DNA of 64,000 nt from an uncultured Collinsella sp. (GTDB lineage Bacteria > Actinomycetota > Coriobacteriia > Coriobacteriales > Coriobacteriaceae), in assembly GCA_958413895.1 (NCBI GenBank), contig CATYVQ010000005.1, positions 1 to 64,000 on the forward strand, written 5' to 3'. Positions 8,700 to 19,007 of this stretch are shown piece by piece. The notes under the pieces were generated by a model. It saw only the letters and a list, made by a program, of their open reading frames with translations, had not been told where the DNA came from and ran no database searches. The position numbers and the translations under genes are program-made. Position 1 is the first letter of the stretch, and each line of letters starts with the position of its first letter.

Positions 8700-8937
8700 C
8701 CCCGTGGGCAAAAAATGCCAAATATGAGTACTGTTGCTCACCTAGTAACATATCCGTCTAGCGAGATAATAGACAAAGTGATAAATATGTTCATTAACGT
8801 TGGCAGACAGAAGCCTGCTAACGGGCGTTTTGATTAATTCAAAGGCGTATAGGGGCCGCAAAGAGGTCGTTTGAGGTGGTTTTGGCTGTTACTAAAAAGG
8901 TGACAGTACTCATATTTGCCCTTTTTTGCCCACGGGG
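8700..8937. repeat. 238-bp MITE-like element
   Basis: Terminal inverted repeats of 50 bp (8700-8749 and 8888-8937) match at about 41 of 50 positions, and the outer 36 positions differ at only two. They start ccccgtgggcaaaaaa and include aaatatgagtactgt. The 138-bp interior has no open frame with coding features. The structure fits a miniature inverted-repeat transposable element. No target-site duplication was evident, and only one copy lies in this window. Confidence 0.7.
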
Positions 8938-8997
8938 TCTGGAAAGCGCCGTCAATGAGGTCTCAGGGAAGGCGTTTCGAGGCTCGAAGGACACAAA

Positions 8998-9027
8998 ACG
9001 GGGGCGCAGGTTGTCCTGCGCCCCCGT
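8998..9027 (-). terminator. Terminator of the MarR-ABC exporter operon
   Basis: Read on the minus strand, acgggggcgcagg and cctgcgcccccgt form a 13-bp perfect stem with an acaa loop, followed by tttgtg. It lies 33 bp past the stop of the last exporter gene. Confidence 0.9.
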
Positions 9028-9059
9028 TCTCGGGCGTCATCACTTCTCTGCGGCCGTAT

Positions 9060-10916
9060 CTACGCCGCCTCGTCGAACTGCGAGTTGTACAGGTCGGCGT
9101 AGAAGCCGCCTTGGGCGAGTAACTCGTCGTGCGTGCCCTTCTCGACGATGTCGCCGTCGCGGATCACCAAGATCACGTCGGCGTTGCGGATCGTGGACAG
9201 GCGGTGCGCGATGACAAAGCTCGTGCGGCCCTGCATTAGCGCATCCATGGCACGCTGAATAAGCTCCTCGGTACGAGTGTCAACGTTGGAGGTCGCCTCG
9301 TCCAAAATCAGTGCCGGACGGTCGGCCAAAATGGCACGGGCGATGGTCACGAGCTGGCGCTGACCCTGCGACAGGTTGGTGCCCTCCTCGTTGATCATAA
9401 AGTCGTAACCGCCGGCGAGCGTATGAATAAAGTGGTCGCAGCGTGCGGCGCGTGCGGCGGCCTCGACTTCGGCATCGCTCGCATCGGGGCGTCCGTAGCG
9501 GATGTTTTCGCGGATGGTGCCGTTAAACAGCCAGGTATCCTGCAGCACCATGGCAAACTCGCCGCGCAGCGCCGCGCGGTCCCAGTCGCGCACGTCGACG
9601 CCCTCGACACGCAGCGAACCGCCGTCCACATCGTAGAAGCGCTGCAGCAGCTTAATGAGCGTGGTCTTGCCGGCGCCGGTGGGGCCGACGATAGCGATGG
9701 TCTGGCCGGGCTGCGCCTCGCAGCTAAAGTCGTGGATGATGGTCTTGTCGGGCGTGTAGCCAAACTTGACATGGTCGAACTCCACGTGACCGGGGCGCTT
9801 CTCGGGGATCTGCGCGTCGGCCTTCTGCTCCTCCTCGGGCGCGGCCAGGAACTCAAAGACGCGCTCGGTAGCGGCAGCCATCGACTGCATCGTGTTGCTC
9901 ACGTTGCCCAGCTGCTGCACGGGTTGCGTAAAGTTTCGAACGTACTGGATAAAGCTCTGGATGTCGCCGGGCGTGGCATTGCCGGTCAGCGCGAGCTGCG
10001 CGCCCACCACGACGACGCCCACGTAGCCCATGTTGCCCACCAAGCTCATAAGCGGCATCATCAGGCCCGACAGGAACTGCGAGCGCCAGCCACTAATAAA
10101 GAGGCGGTCGTTTTGACGGTCGAACTCTTCAATCGAGGCCTCGGCGCGGTCGAACACCTGAATGACGTTCTGGCCGGCAAAGTCCTCCTCGATAATGCCG
10201 TTGACGGCGCCCAGAACCTGCTGTTGCTCGCAGAAGTACGGCTGCGAGAAGTGAATCATCACGGTCAAGATAATCGCGGCGGCCGGCAGCGTGAGCACGG
10301 TGACGCCGGTAAGCGGCAGGCTGATCGAAAGCATCATGACGAGCACGCCGATAATCTGCGTCACCGACGTGATGAGCTGCGTCACGCTCTGGTTGAGCGA
10401 CTGACCCAGCGTATCGACGTCGTTGGTGATGCGGCTGAGTACGTCTCCCTTGCTGTGGCCGTTGAAGTAACTCATCGGCACGACGGCAACCTTGGCGGCG
10501 ATTTCCTTGCGCATGCGGTAGCAGATCTTTTGCGTGACGCCGGTCATGAGCCAGCCCTGGACCAGGCTGCAGACAGAGCTCGCCAGATACAGGCAGAGCA
10601 AAAAGCCGAGCGTCTTGGCGATCCAGTCAAAGTCAACGTCGCCGGTGCCGTTGACCTTGGCGACCAGGCCTTCGAACAGCTTGGTCGTAACCTGGCCGAG
10701 CACCTTGGGTCCCACAATGTTAAAGATGACCGAGCACACGGCAAAGGCGACGGCGGCAAACACGGCAATCTTGTGTTGGCCGATATAGCCGAGCAGCTGC
10801 CTCATGGTGCCCTTAAAGTCCTTGGCCTTTTCGCCGCGACGCATGCCGCCCATGCGGCCCATGGGACCACGTTGGCGGGTGGGCTTGGGAATCTGAGTCT
10901 TGGTCTCGTCTGCCAT
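9060..10916 (-). CDS. ABC exporter half-transporter, subunit 2
   Basis: A 618-residue permease-ATPase fusion. The type IV exporter membrane domain has six helices over about residues 45-330. The nucleotide-binding domain has Walker A (GPTGAGKTT, about 412), signature LSQGQRQL, Walker B (ALILDEATSNVDTR) and H-loop (IAHRLS). Its start overlaps the stop of the upstream partner (10916), so the two are co-translated and most likely form a heterodimer, as in BmrCD- or TM287/288-like multidrug exporters. The MarR-type gene heads the operon. The substrate is unknown. Confidence 0.93.
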   Translation of the reverse strand: MADETKTQIPKPTRQRGPMGRMGGMRRGEKAKDFKGTMRQLLGYIGQHKIAVFAAVAFAVCSVIFNIVGPKVLGQVTTKLFEGLVAKVNGTGDVDFDWIAKTLGFLLCLYLASSVCSLVQGWLMTGVTQKICYRMRKEIAAKVAVVPMSYFNGHSKGDVLSRITNDVDTLGQSLNQSVTQLITSVTQIIGVLVMMLSISLPLTGVTVLTLPAAAIILTVMIHFSQPYFCEQQQVLGAVNGIIEEDFAGQNVIQVFDRAEASIEEFDRQNDRLFISGWRSQFLSGLMMPLMSLVGNMGYVGVVVVGAQLALTGNATPGDIQSFIQYVRNFTQPVQQLGNVSNTMQSMAAATERVFEFLAAPEEEQKADAQIPEKRPGHVEFDHVKFGYTPDKTIIHDFSCEAQPGQTIAIVGPTGAGKTTLIKLLQRFYDVDGGSLRVEGVDVRDWDRAALRGEFAMVLQDTWLFNGTIRENIRYGRPDASDAEVEAAARAARCDHFIHTLAGGYDFMINEEGTNLSQGQRQLVTIARAILADRPALILDEATSNVDTRTEELIQRAMDALMQGRTSFVIAHRLSTIRNADVILVIRDGDIVEKGTHDELLAQGGFYADLYNSQFDEAA

Positions 10917-13282
10917 TAGCGCTCGCCTCCTTCCATGACGGCTGCAATTTCTTCTTGGGTAAGCCCCAGCTCCTCGGCGGAAAGCTGCGACTGTGCGATC
11001 TCCAGATACGCCGGGCAGCTGCGCAGCAGCTCCTTGTGCGTGCCGGTGCCCACTACGTGGCCGTCGTCGAGCACGATGATCTGGTCGGCGTGCATGATGG
11101 TCGCGATGCGCTGGGCTACGACCACGAGCGCGGCGTCGGTAACGTTTTTGGCCAGCTCCTCGCGTAGGCGCGCGTCGGTCTTGTAGTCGAGGGCACTAAA
11201 CGAGTCATCGAACACCACGATCTCGGGCTTTTTGGCCAACGCGCGGGCGATGGCCAGACGCTGGCGCTGACCACCCGAAACATTGGAGCCGCCCTGGCTG
11301 ATAGGGGAGTCGTACCCGTCCTCGCGCTCGGCGATAAAGTCCTCCGCCTGGGCGACGCGTGCTGCCTGGCGCATATCTTCGTCACTCACCATGTCGCCGG
11401 CAAACTTGAGGTTGCTCTCGACGGTACCCGAGAATAGACGACCCTGCTGCGGAATATAACCAATGCGGCGGCGCAGTTCGGAAAGGGTCATGTCGCGCAC
11501 GTCGATGCCGTCGAGCGAAATGCTGCCGCCCGTGACGTCGTACAGGCGCGGAATCAACTGCACGAGCGTGGACTTGCCCGAGCCCGTGGAGCCAATGATG
11601 CCGAGCATCTGACCGGCATGTGTGGTGAAGTTCACGCCGCTGATGACGTCGGCACGGGCATCGGGATACTGGAAGCTCACGTCGCGGAAGGTGAGCTCAC
11701 CGCGCGGCGCGCTGGCTGCGGGCAGTTTGGGCGAGACAGGGTCGTTGATGCTCGTGGGGCAAGTGATGACCTCTTCCACGCGCTCGGCTGCGACCTCGGC
11801 ACGGGGCAGGATGACCGAAACCATGGTGAGGATCATAAACGCCATGACGATCTGCATGGTGTAGGAGATAAACGCCATCATGTTGCCGACCTGCATCACG
11901 CCGTCGGACACGCCCTGCGCGCCAAACCAGACGATAAGCACGGTAATGCAGTTCATGACGAGCATCATGAGCGGCATCATAAAGCTCATGGCGCGGTTGG
12001 TGTAGAGCTGCGTGGTCATCAGGTCGAGCGAAGCCTTGTCAAAGCGCTCGAGCTCATGCTCTTCGCGGTTGAACGAGCGGATGGGCATGAGGCCGTCGAG
12101 CAGCTCGCGGGCGGTGAGGTTTACGCGGTCCACAAAGCTTTGCATCTTTTTGAACTTGGGCATGGTGAGGCCCATAAGCACGCCGACGACGGCCGAGACG
12201 GCGATGATGGCCACGGCGATGGTCCACTCCAGGCCGGTGTGGTTGGCCAAGACGCGCATGACGGCGACGATGCCCATGACGGGGGCCATCAGGCACATGC
12301 GGATAAACAGGGTTGCGGCCATCTGGATCTGCTGAATGTCGTTGGTGCAGCGGGTGATGAGCGAGGCCTGGCTAAACTTGCCCACCTCGGCCGGCGAGAA
12401 GTGCATAACCTTGTTGAAGGTCTCGCGGCGCAGGTCGCGGGCGATGGAGCAGGCGGTGCGCGAAGCCACGGCGCCGGTCAGGATGGTGGCGACGAGCGAC
12501 ACCAGACACAGACCAAACATCGTGGTCGCCATGCGGCCCAGGTAGGCGTTCTGCACGTCGGCGGGGTCGATGCCCTGTGCCTTGTACTCGTCCTGCACAT
12601 AGCTCACGGCGCGCTGGGTGACGATGGAGCCCGACATGGAGCCCATTTTGTCTGCCATTTGGTTGGCGCCCTCGACGAGCTTGCTTTGGTCTACCAGACC
12701 GCCCTTGACACCCAGGCGCAGGCTCTTCATGGTGATTTTGCCGCCGTCGGCATCAATCTGCTTTTGCATGTTCTGCGCCGCCGCGGCCTTCTGCTGCATC
12801 TCGGCGAGCTGCTCGGGCGTCATCGCTGCCATTTGCTCGGGCGTGGGCATGGCCTGAGCGGCATCGCTGTCTTTCTCACTGGACGTGCCGGTCATGTCGC
12901 CCATGGAGTCGGCGTCGATGCCTTGGTTGAGCGAAAGGACGACGGTCTCGGGCAGGCTCATAATGTCGGCGAGCTTGCCTCCATCGGCACGCTCTTCCTC
13001 GGTGCCCATGTACGTTCGAATGCCGTTTTTGTCAGCCTTGCTAAACACGGCCTCCACAGCCTTGGCGTCCTTGGTGTTCATAAAGAGTTCGAGGTCGTCG
13101 AGCGATTCGGCGCGGATGGTGTCGGGTACGGGCGAGGCGATACCGCCTTGCTGCACGCCCACGTCGACGATGTCGCTCATATAGGTAGGCAGCGCCAGAT
13201 CGGCGTTGCAGCTGATTACGATAAGCACGATAGCTGCGAACAGTGCCAGGACATGTTTTTTAAAGAGCTTGAGAATCCTCAC
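10916..13282 (-). CDS. ABC exporter half-transporter, subunit 1, with large external insertion
   Basis: A 788-residue permease-ATPase. After a first transmembrane helix (about residues 12-32) there is an extra region of about 200 residues before the second helix. It is Met/Gln/Ala-rich around MPTPEQMAAMTPEQLAEMQQ. The remaining helices and the ATPase are regular: Walker A GSTGSGKST, signature VSGGQRQR, Walker B IVVFDDSFSALDYK (Asp in place of the usual catalytic Glu) and H-loop VAQR (Gln in place of His). The degenerate Walker B and H-loop suggest a non-canonical ATP site, as seen in one half of heterodimeric exporters. It overlaps the MarR gene by 4 bp. Confidence 0.93.
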   Translation of the reverse strand: MRILKLFKKHVLALFAAIVLIVISCNADLALPTYMSDIVDVGVQQGGIASPVPDTIRAESLDDLELFMNTKDAKAVEAVFSKADKNGIRTYMGTEEERADGGKLADIMSLPETVVLSLNQGIDADSMGDMTGTSSEKDSDAAQAMPTPEQMAAMTPEQLAEMQQKAAAAQNMQKQIDADGGKITMKSLRLGVKGGLVDQSKLVEGANQMADKMGSMSGSIVTQRAVSYVQDEYKAQGIDPADVQNAYLGRMATTMFGLCLVSLVATILTGAVASRTACSIARDLRRETFNKVMHFSPAEVGKFSQASLITRCTNDIQQIQMAATLFIRMCLMAPVMGIVAVMRVLANHTGLEWTIAVAIIAVSAVVGVLMGLTMPKFKKMQSFVDRVNLTARELLDGLMPIRSFNREEHELERFDKASLDLMTTQLYTNRAMSFMMPLMMLVMNCITVLIVWFGAQGVSDGVMQVGNMMAFISYTMQIVMAFMILTMVSVILPRAEVAAERVEEVITCPTSINDPVSPKLPAASAPRGELTFRDVSFQYPDARADVISGVNFTTHAGQMLGIIGSTGSGKSTLVQLIPRLYDVTGGSISLDGIDVRDMTLSELRRRIGYIPQQGRLFSGTVESNLKFAGDMVSDEDMRQAARVAQAEDFIAEREDGYDSPISQGGSNVSGGQRQRLAIARALAKKPEIVVFDDSFSALDYKTDARLREELAKNVTDAALVVVAQRIATIMHADQIIVLDDGHVVGTGTHKELLRSCPAYLEIAQSQLSAEELGLTQEEIAAVMEGGER

Positions 13283-13728
13283 TCGGCATCTCTCCTTTCT
13301 TGATTGCGGTCGATAATTTCGTTGGCACGTCTTAGAAGGCGCACCATCTCTTGGGTATCTGTTTCGCCGAGCTGCTCGAGGAAAGCCGCGGTGCGGTTCT
13401 CGAACTCCCGACGTTTGATTTCGAGATCCTGTCGGCCCTTGTCGGTCACCGTGACGTGTACGCGACGCCGGTCGGTTTTCGAATGCTCGCGCACGACCCA
13501 GCCCTTGGCTTCGAGAGCGCGTAGGATATTGGCAATGCGGGCGTTCGAGACCCAGGCGCGATCAGCGAGTTCGCTCGGCGTGAGCGAACCGCCAGCGAGC
13601 ATAAGGGCGCGCATGACGGCCATCTCGCCGCTGAGAGCTTTGTCCACAAAGCGCGAAACGCGCTGGTGAATACCGCCAAACTCGGTAAGGAGCTGACGCC
13701 CAAGTTCACGGAAATCGGTATCTTCCAC
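13279..13728 (-). CDS. MarR family transcriptional regulator
   Basis: A 149-residue winged-helix protein. The DNA-binding core spans about residues 45-115 (SLTPSELADRAWVSNARIANILRALEAKGWV, then DRRRVHVTVTDKG), typical of MarR repressors that sense phenolic or lipophilic compounds. It is the first gene of an operon with the two exporter subunits, with 4-bp overlaps, so it probably represses the exporter. The start is GTG 13728 behind aggggttttc. A perfect 14-bp inverted repeat spans the start codon. Confidence 0.92.
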   Translation of the reverse strand: MEDTDFRELGRQLLTEFGGIHQRVSRFVDKALSGEMAVMRALMLAGGSLTPSELADRAWVSNARIANILRALEAKGWVVREHSKTDRRRVHVTVTDKGRQDLEIKRREFENRTAAFLEQLGETDTQEMVRLLRRANEIIDRNQERRDAE

Positions 13729-13767
13729 CGAAAACCCCTAACACTAGAAACTATTTTCGGTGGAAGA
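13721..13767 (-). promoter_or_regulatory. Candidate MarR operator / translational hairpin over the start codon
   Basis: Arms tcttccaccgaaaa (13721-13734) and ttttcggtggaaga (13754-13767) are perfectly complementary over 14 bp with a 19-nt spacer. The left arm contains the MarR GTG start codon and the spacer contains its ribosome site. As DNA it may be an autoregulatory operator. As RNA it would sequester the start. Confidence 0.6.
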
Positions 13768-13978
13768 TGATACCCCCATATGTGGGCCTCATACAGTGGG
13801 CAATATAAAGAGCGCATAAAGACTTAAAATCATTCAATTGCTGAAGCGTTTTAAAGAACTATCATGCACGCGGTTAGGCGAGGGGCTGTCATCACCATGA
13901 CGACTGGGACTCATTTATCGCCACGTGCGATGCTCCAACTTCCCGCAAGGAGACACCTGAATCAAGGGGGTTGGAGTC

Positions 13979-14728
13979 ATGGCATTTGACTTCACGGGCA
14001 AAACCGCGATCGTTACCGGTGGCACTCAGGGCATAGGCCTCGAGATTGCCAAGGGTATCGTTGCGGGCGGCGGACACGTCGCGCTCATCGCAAGGAACGC
14101 TGCTAAGGGCGAGGCCGCTGTGGCCGAGCTTGGCGAGGGCAACAAGTTCTACCAGCTCGATGTTGCCGATGCGCCCAAGGCGCGCGAGACCGTCGAGCAG
14201 ATTTTCACCGATCTGCCGCAGACCAACATCCTGATTAACTGCGCTGGCGTCATCAGCACCAAGAAGTTCGACGAGATCGATGACACCGAGTGGCGTCGCA
14301 CCATCGACATCAATCTCAACGGCACCTTCACAATGATGAACGCCGTGTACCCGCACTTTAAGGCGGCCCATGCCGGCACTATCGTCAACGTGAGCTCTGT
14401 TGCTGGCAAGATCGGCGGCGGCCTGCTCGGCACCGCGGCCTACGCGAGCTCCAAGGCCGGTGTCAACGGCCTGACCAAGGCAGTCGCCAAGGAGGGCGGC
14501 AAGTTCGGTGTCCGCTGCAACGCTGTATGCCCGTCGCTCACGTTGACCGATATGACCTCGATTCTCTCTGACGAGAACTCTCAGCGCATCATCAACGGTA
14601 TTCCTCTGGGCCGCGCCGCCCAGGCCAGCGAGCCTGCGCAGATGGTGCTGTTCTTCGCTTCCGACCTCGCCAGCTTCGTGAACGGCGAGATCGGTGACTG
14701 CGACGGCGGCATCGTCCTGGACGGGTAA
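13979..14728 (+). CDS. SDR family NAD(P)-dependent oxidoreductase
   Basis: A 249-residue classical short-chain dehydrogenase. The cofactor motif TGGTQGIG lies at about residues 13-20. NCAG-type NCAGV is near 85. The catalytic Ser is in NVSSVAGK near 137, and Tyr-Lys are in YASSKAG near 155. FabG-like and 2-deoxy-D-gluconate/gluconate dehydrogenases share this layout. The next gene is a 2-keto-3-deoxygluconate permease, so a role in hexuronate or ketodeoxygluconate metabolism (KduD-like) is plausible but inferred. The ribosome site is ggggttggag. The gene sits about 110 bp upstream of the permease and is probably co-transcribed. Confidence 0.88.
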   Translation: MAFDFTGKTAIVTGGTQGIGLEIAKGIVAGGGHVALIARNAAKGEAAVAELGEGNKFYQLDVADAPKARETVEQIFTDLPQTNILINCAGVISTKKFDEIDDTEWRRTIDINLNGTFTMMNAVYPHFKAAHAGTIVNVSSVAGKIGGGLLGTAAYASSKAGVNGLTKAVAKEGGKFGVRCNAVCPSLTLTDMTSILSDENSQRIINGIPLGRAAQASEPAQMVLFFASDLASFVNGEIGDCDGGIVLDG

Positions 14729-14836
14729 TACCCCGCGGTGATCGTTTGGCGGCGACCCTGGCGACTCGGGGTTGTCGCCTTCTTTCTGATATAGGCGCGT
14801 GCGGCTTCGATTCGCATGCATCCAAAGGAGATATAT

Positions 14837-15850
14837 ATGAGTGAATCGACTGCGGTGGAGGCGCCGGCGGCAAAGGAGCCGTTTTTTAAGATGTCCTCCA
14901 TCCCGGGTGCCAATATTTTGGTGCCGCTTTTGCTGGGCTGCCTGCTCAACACGCTATTCCCCGACCTGTTTAAGACGCTCGGCAGCTTTACGCTTGGCAT
15001 GACCCAGCAGGGTGCAGGCCCGCTCGTGGGCGCCTTTTTGCTGATTGTCGGCACGACGATTTCGTTTAAGAGCGCTCCTGCCGCCGCTGCCCGCGGTGCC
15101 ATCATCATTGCCGTCAAGCAAATCGTGGTCGTTGCCGTGTCGCTGCTCATCCTGTATGTGTTCAACGACAACCTGTTTGGCATCTCTGCCATGGTGATGC
15201 TGGCCGCTTGCACCGGCGCCAACAATGCTATGTACGCTGGTCTGATGGGCACCATGGGTAACGAGGCCGAGCGTGGCGCCGTCGCCATCACTACGCTGGT
15301 TGTCGGCCCTCCGGTCACGATGATCGTGCTCGGCGCTGCCGGTCAGGCTCCGATCGGTTGGTCGCTCGTGGGCGCCATCCTGCCGATCGTCGTCGGCATT
15401 ATCCTGGGCAACCTGTTCCCCAGCTTTAAGAAGATGATGGCACCGGCACTTTCCGCCATCATCGTGCTCGTCTTCTTTGCCATGGGCTCGACCATGACCT
15501 TTGGCCAGCTCATTAATGGCGGTCTTCCCGGTATTCTGCTCGGCGTGATCTGCTCGGTGGTCTTTGCAATTCCCGTCATCGCGGTCGATAAGCTCACGGG
15601 CGGTACGGGTGTCGCAGGTGCGGCCATTTCGAGCTGCGCCGGAGCCAATGTGGCCACGCCTGCTGCCATGGCAAGCGTCAACGGGGCCATGTACGGCGGT
15701 GCGGTGCTCGCAACGGCCACGGCACAGGTTGCTGCCTGCGCAATCGTGACGGCTATTTTGACCCCGCTGGTCACCAGCTGGTGCTACAAGCATTTTGAGG
15801 GCCAGGGCAACAGCAAGGCAACGACCGACAAGGCCGCCGCAGCCGCCTAA
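14837..15850 (+). CDS. kdgT: 2-keto-3-deoxygluconate permease
   Basis: A 337-residue integral membrane protein of the KdgT family with about ten hydrophobic helices. Family segments include the N-terminal IPGANILVPLLLGCLLNTLFP, the central AACTGANNAMYAG and the C-terminal SSCAGANVATPAAMA. It would import 2-keto-3-deoxygluconate, a pectin or uronate breakdown product, by proton symport. ATG 14837 follows a clean aaaggag site, so the seven upstream codons are not used. With the upstream SDR it forms a likely two-gene operon. No KDG kinase or aldolase is in the window. Confidence 0.9.
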   Translation: MSESTAVEAPAAKEPFFKMSSIPGANILVPLLLGCLLNTLFPDLFKTLGSFTLGMTQQGAGPLVGAFLLIVGTTISFKSAPAAAARGAIIIAVKQIVVVAVSLLILYVFNDNLFGISAMVMLAACTGANNAMYAGLMGTMGNEAERGAVAITTLVVGPPVTMIVLGAAGQAPIGWSLVGAILPIVVGIILGNLFPSFKKMMAPALSAIIVLVFFAMGSTMTFGQLINGGLPGILLGVICSVVFAIPVIAVDKLTGGTGVAGAAISSCAGANVATPAAMASVNGAMYGGAVLATATAQVAACAIVTAILTPLVTSWCYKHFEGQGNSKATTDKAAAAA

Positions 15851-15890
15851 TGCCAAGCGGCAATCAAAGCTAAATAACTAGCCACGCCAT

Positions 15891-15930
15891 AGGGCGGCCC
15901 CGGGGGAAATCCCGTGGCCGCCCTTCAGTT
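15891..15930 (+). terminator. Possible terminator after kdgT
   Basis: agggcggcc / ggccgccct, with a partly pairing ccgggg-aaat-cccg interior, forms a strong hairpin 41 bp past the stop. The following tract (tcagtttctg) is only moderately U-rich. Confidence 0.5.
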
Positions 15931-16319
15931 TCTGAAGGGTCTCTGGGGTACTTTACCCTGATAAAGCTGACATAACAGCTAGAGTGAACGTCGTACAAAG
16001 GCAAGGAAAAATACCAAAGAAATCGGTGAACGGTAGTTGTTCGCGCTCGCATTTCCTGCGGGTTTGTAAAAAACGCCATTATGATATAAAAAAAGAAACA
16101 TATAACAGCCCAGATGGAGAGGGTCGCTATGTTATCCTTCTCAAACGGGTGAAATCTTGGGTTTTGGGTTGTAGTTCCAAGGTGGATAAACGTTTTCCCT
16201 ACACCAACGTGTGGTGAAGAACGGAAGAAGCCGGTAGTGCAAGCCGAACATTCAAGAATTCAATAAGCAGCGGTGTGAGAGAGCGCCGCATTACACGTAA
16301 CTAGGAGCGTGGTTACACA
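15931..16319 (+). promoter_or_regulatory. Long leader region of the pyruvate formate-lyase genes
   Basis: This 389-bp upstream region is AT-rich in its middle (atgatataaaaaaagaaac at 16081) and should hold the pfl promoter. It also contains a short frame, atg ttatccttctcaaacggg tga (16129-16152, 7 residues), behind ggagagg, which may be a leader peptide. No known riboswitch fold or exact FNR-type box was recognised. A long 5' leader on pfl would fit regulation by oxygen or sugar supply, but this is inference. Confidence 0.4.
16129..16152 (+). CDS. Putative 7-residue leader peptide
   Basis: ATG is preceded by ggagagggtcgct and the frame closes with TGA after seven codons (MLSFSNG). It has a better ribosome site than expected by chance and lies about 170 nt upstream of the PFL core. 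There is no codon bias suggesting attenuation by a specific amino acid. It may be spurious. Confidence 0.25.
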   Translation: MLSFSNG

Positions 16320-18371
<2,052 letters not shown>

Positions 18372-18372
18372 C

Positions 18373-18433
18373 TATTGTTAGTGCTATACTAACAATAACG
18401 ATTACTGATTAGCGCGCCGGTTTCGGCCGGCGC
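18373..18433 (+). promoter_or_regulatory. Two consecutive stem-loops between PFL core and glycyl-radical subunit
   Basis: The first hairpin (tattgttagt / actaacaata, 18373-18397, 10 bp perfect, 5-nt loop) starts 2 nt past the core stop codon. The second (gcgccgg / ccggcgc, 18414-18433) precedes the aaggag site of the small gene. Neither has a U-tract. They may stabilise or process the mRNA and set subunit ratios. Confidence 0.7.
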
Positions 18434-18456
18434 CTATCAATCGAAGGAGACACATT

Positions 18457-18708
18457 ATGAAGGTTTCTGAAGTTTCTGAGACTCAGGCCGATAACCTGGT
18501 CCACATGCTCGACGCTTACGCCGAGAAGGGTGGCCACCACCTGAACATCAACGTCTTCAACCGTGAGACGCTGCTCGACGCTCAGGCCCACCCCGAGAAG
18601 TACCCGCAGCTGACCATCCGCGTTTCCGGCTATGCCGTGAACTTCCACACGCTCACCAAGGAGCAGCAGGACGAGGTCATTTCGCGTACCTTCCACGACA
18701 AGTTCTAA
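18457..18708 (+). CDS. grcA: Stand-alone glycyl-radical domain subunit of PFL (GrcA/YfiD-like)
   Basis: An 83-residue protein matching the C-terminal domain of [38 protein letters not shown] with the radical Gly at residue 58, and a [12 protein letters not shown] tail. In E. coli, GrcA/YfiD (127 residues) is a spare part that rescues oxygen-damaged PFL. Here the neighbouring core naturally lacks this domain, so the small protein is probably an essential second subunit that PflA activates. The ribosome site ggaggag-like tcgaaggagacac precedes ATG. The first 10 residues have no counterpart in PFL and may help docking. Confidence 0.93.
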   Translation: MKVSEVSETQADNLVHMLDAYAEKGGHHLNINVFNRETLLDAQAHPEKYPQLTIRVSGYAVNFHTLTKEQQDEVISRTFHDKF

Positions 18709-18731
18709 AGGGATTTAACTCCCGCAGGATC

Positions 18732-18858
18732 GCCGGGGCTGTTTGGGCTACCTCCCAAAACGTCCTCGGACATGCAAAGAGGCTCGCTGCGCACTTCGTG
18801 CGGCGAGCCTCTTTGCGTCCTACGGAATGTTTTGGGAGGTAGCCCAAACAGCCCCGGC
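18732..18858 (+). repeat. Large palindrome B (30-bp outer arms with inner hairpin)
   Basis: Outer arms 18732-18761 and 18829-18858 are perfect complements. The inner hairpin (gcaaagaggctcg / cgagcctctttgc) has the same cgcacttcgtgcg tip as palindrome A. The asymmetric internal loop is gtcctcggacatg on the left and gtcctacggaat on the right. It lies 24 bp past the stop of the glycyl-radical subunit and may form the 3' end of the pfl transcript. Confidence 0.9.
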
Positions 18859-18970
18859 TGGGTCCTGTGTAGTCACCCTTTAGGCGGAACTCTCCTAATT
18901 ATTTGGATGAGTCGTTTACTTACTTGTACTGTTACCGGTTTCCCGCTGTTGTTGGGGTATGCTTTGTTCG

Positions 18971-18989
18971 TATGTAAACGTATGACATG
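18971..18989 (+). promoter_or_regulatory. Candidate LacI-type operator in the regulator's own promoter
   Basis: tatgtaaacgtatgacatg resembles the palindrome ATGTCAAACGTTTGACAT with one base missing. Matching half-sites occur upstream of the GH32 gene. Its position 19 bp before the regulator start suggests autorepression. Confidence 0.5.
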
Positions 18990-19007
18990 TTGATGGGGGA
19001 GGGTGCT

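Noticed and set aside
8519..9214. Several short frames upstream of aroF
   Set aside because: They lie within the repeat at 8582, the 238-bp element and the exporter terminator, and have no coding features.
11618..13303. Plus-strand frame of 561 codons opposite the ABC exporter
   Set aside because: Its composition (His/Gly/Asp-rich) is typical of the antisense of GC-rich genes, and both exporter ATPase and helix motifs lie on the other strand.
13892..14821. Long minus-strand open frame (309 codons)
   Set aside because: It is fully antisense to a well-supported SDR gene with cofactor and catalytic motifs, and its own sequence shows no family features.
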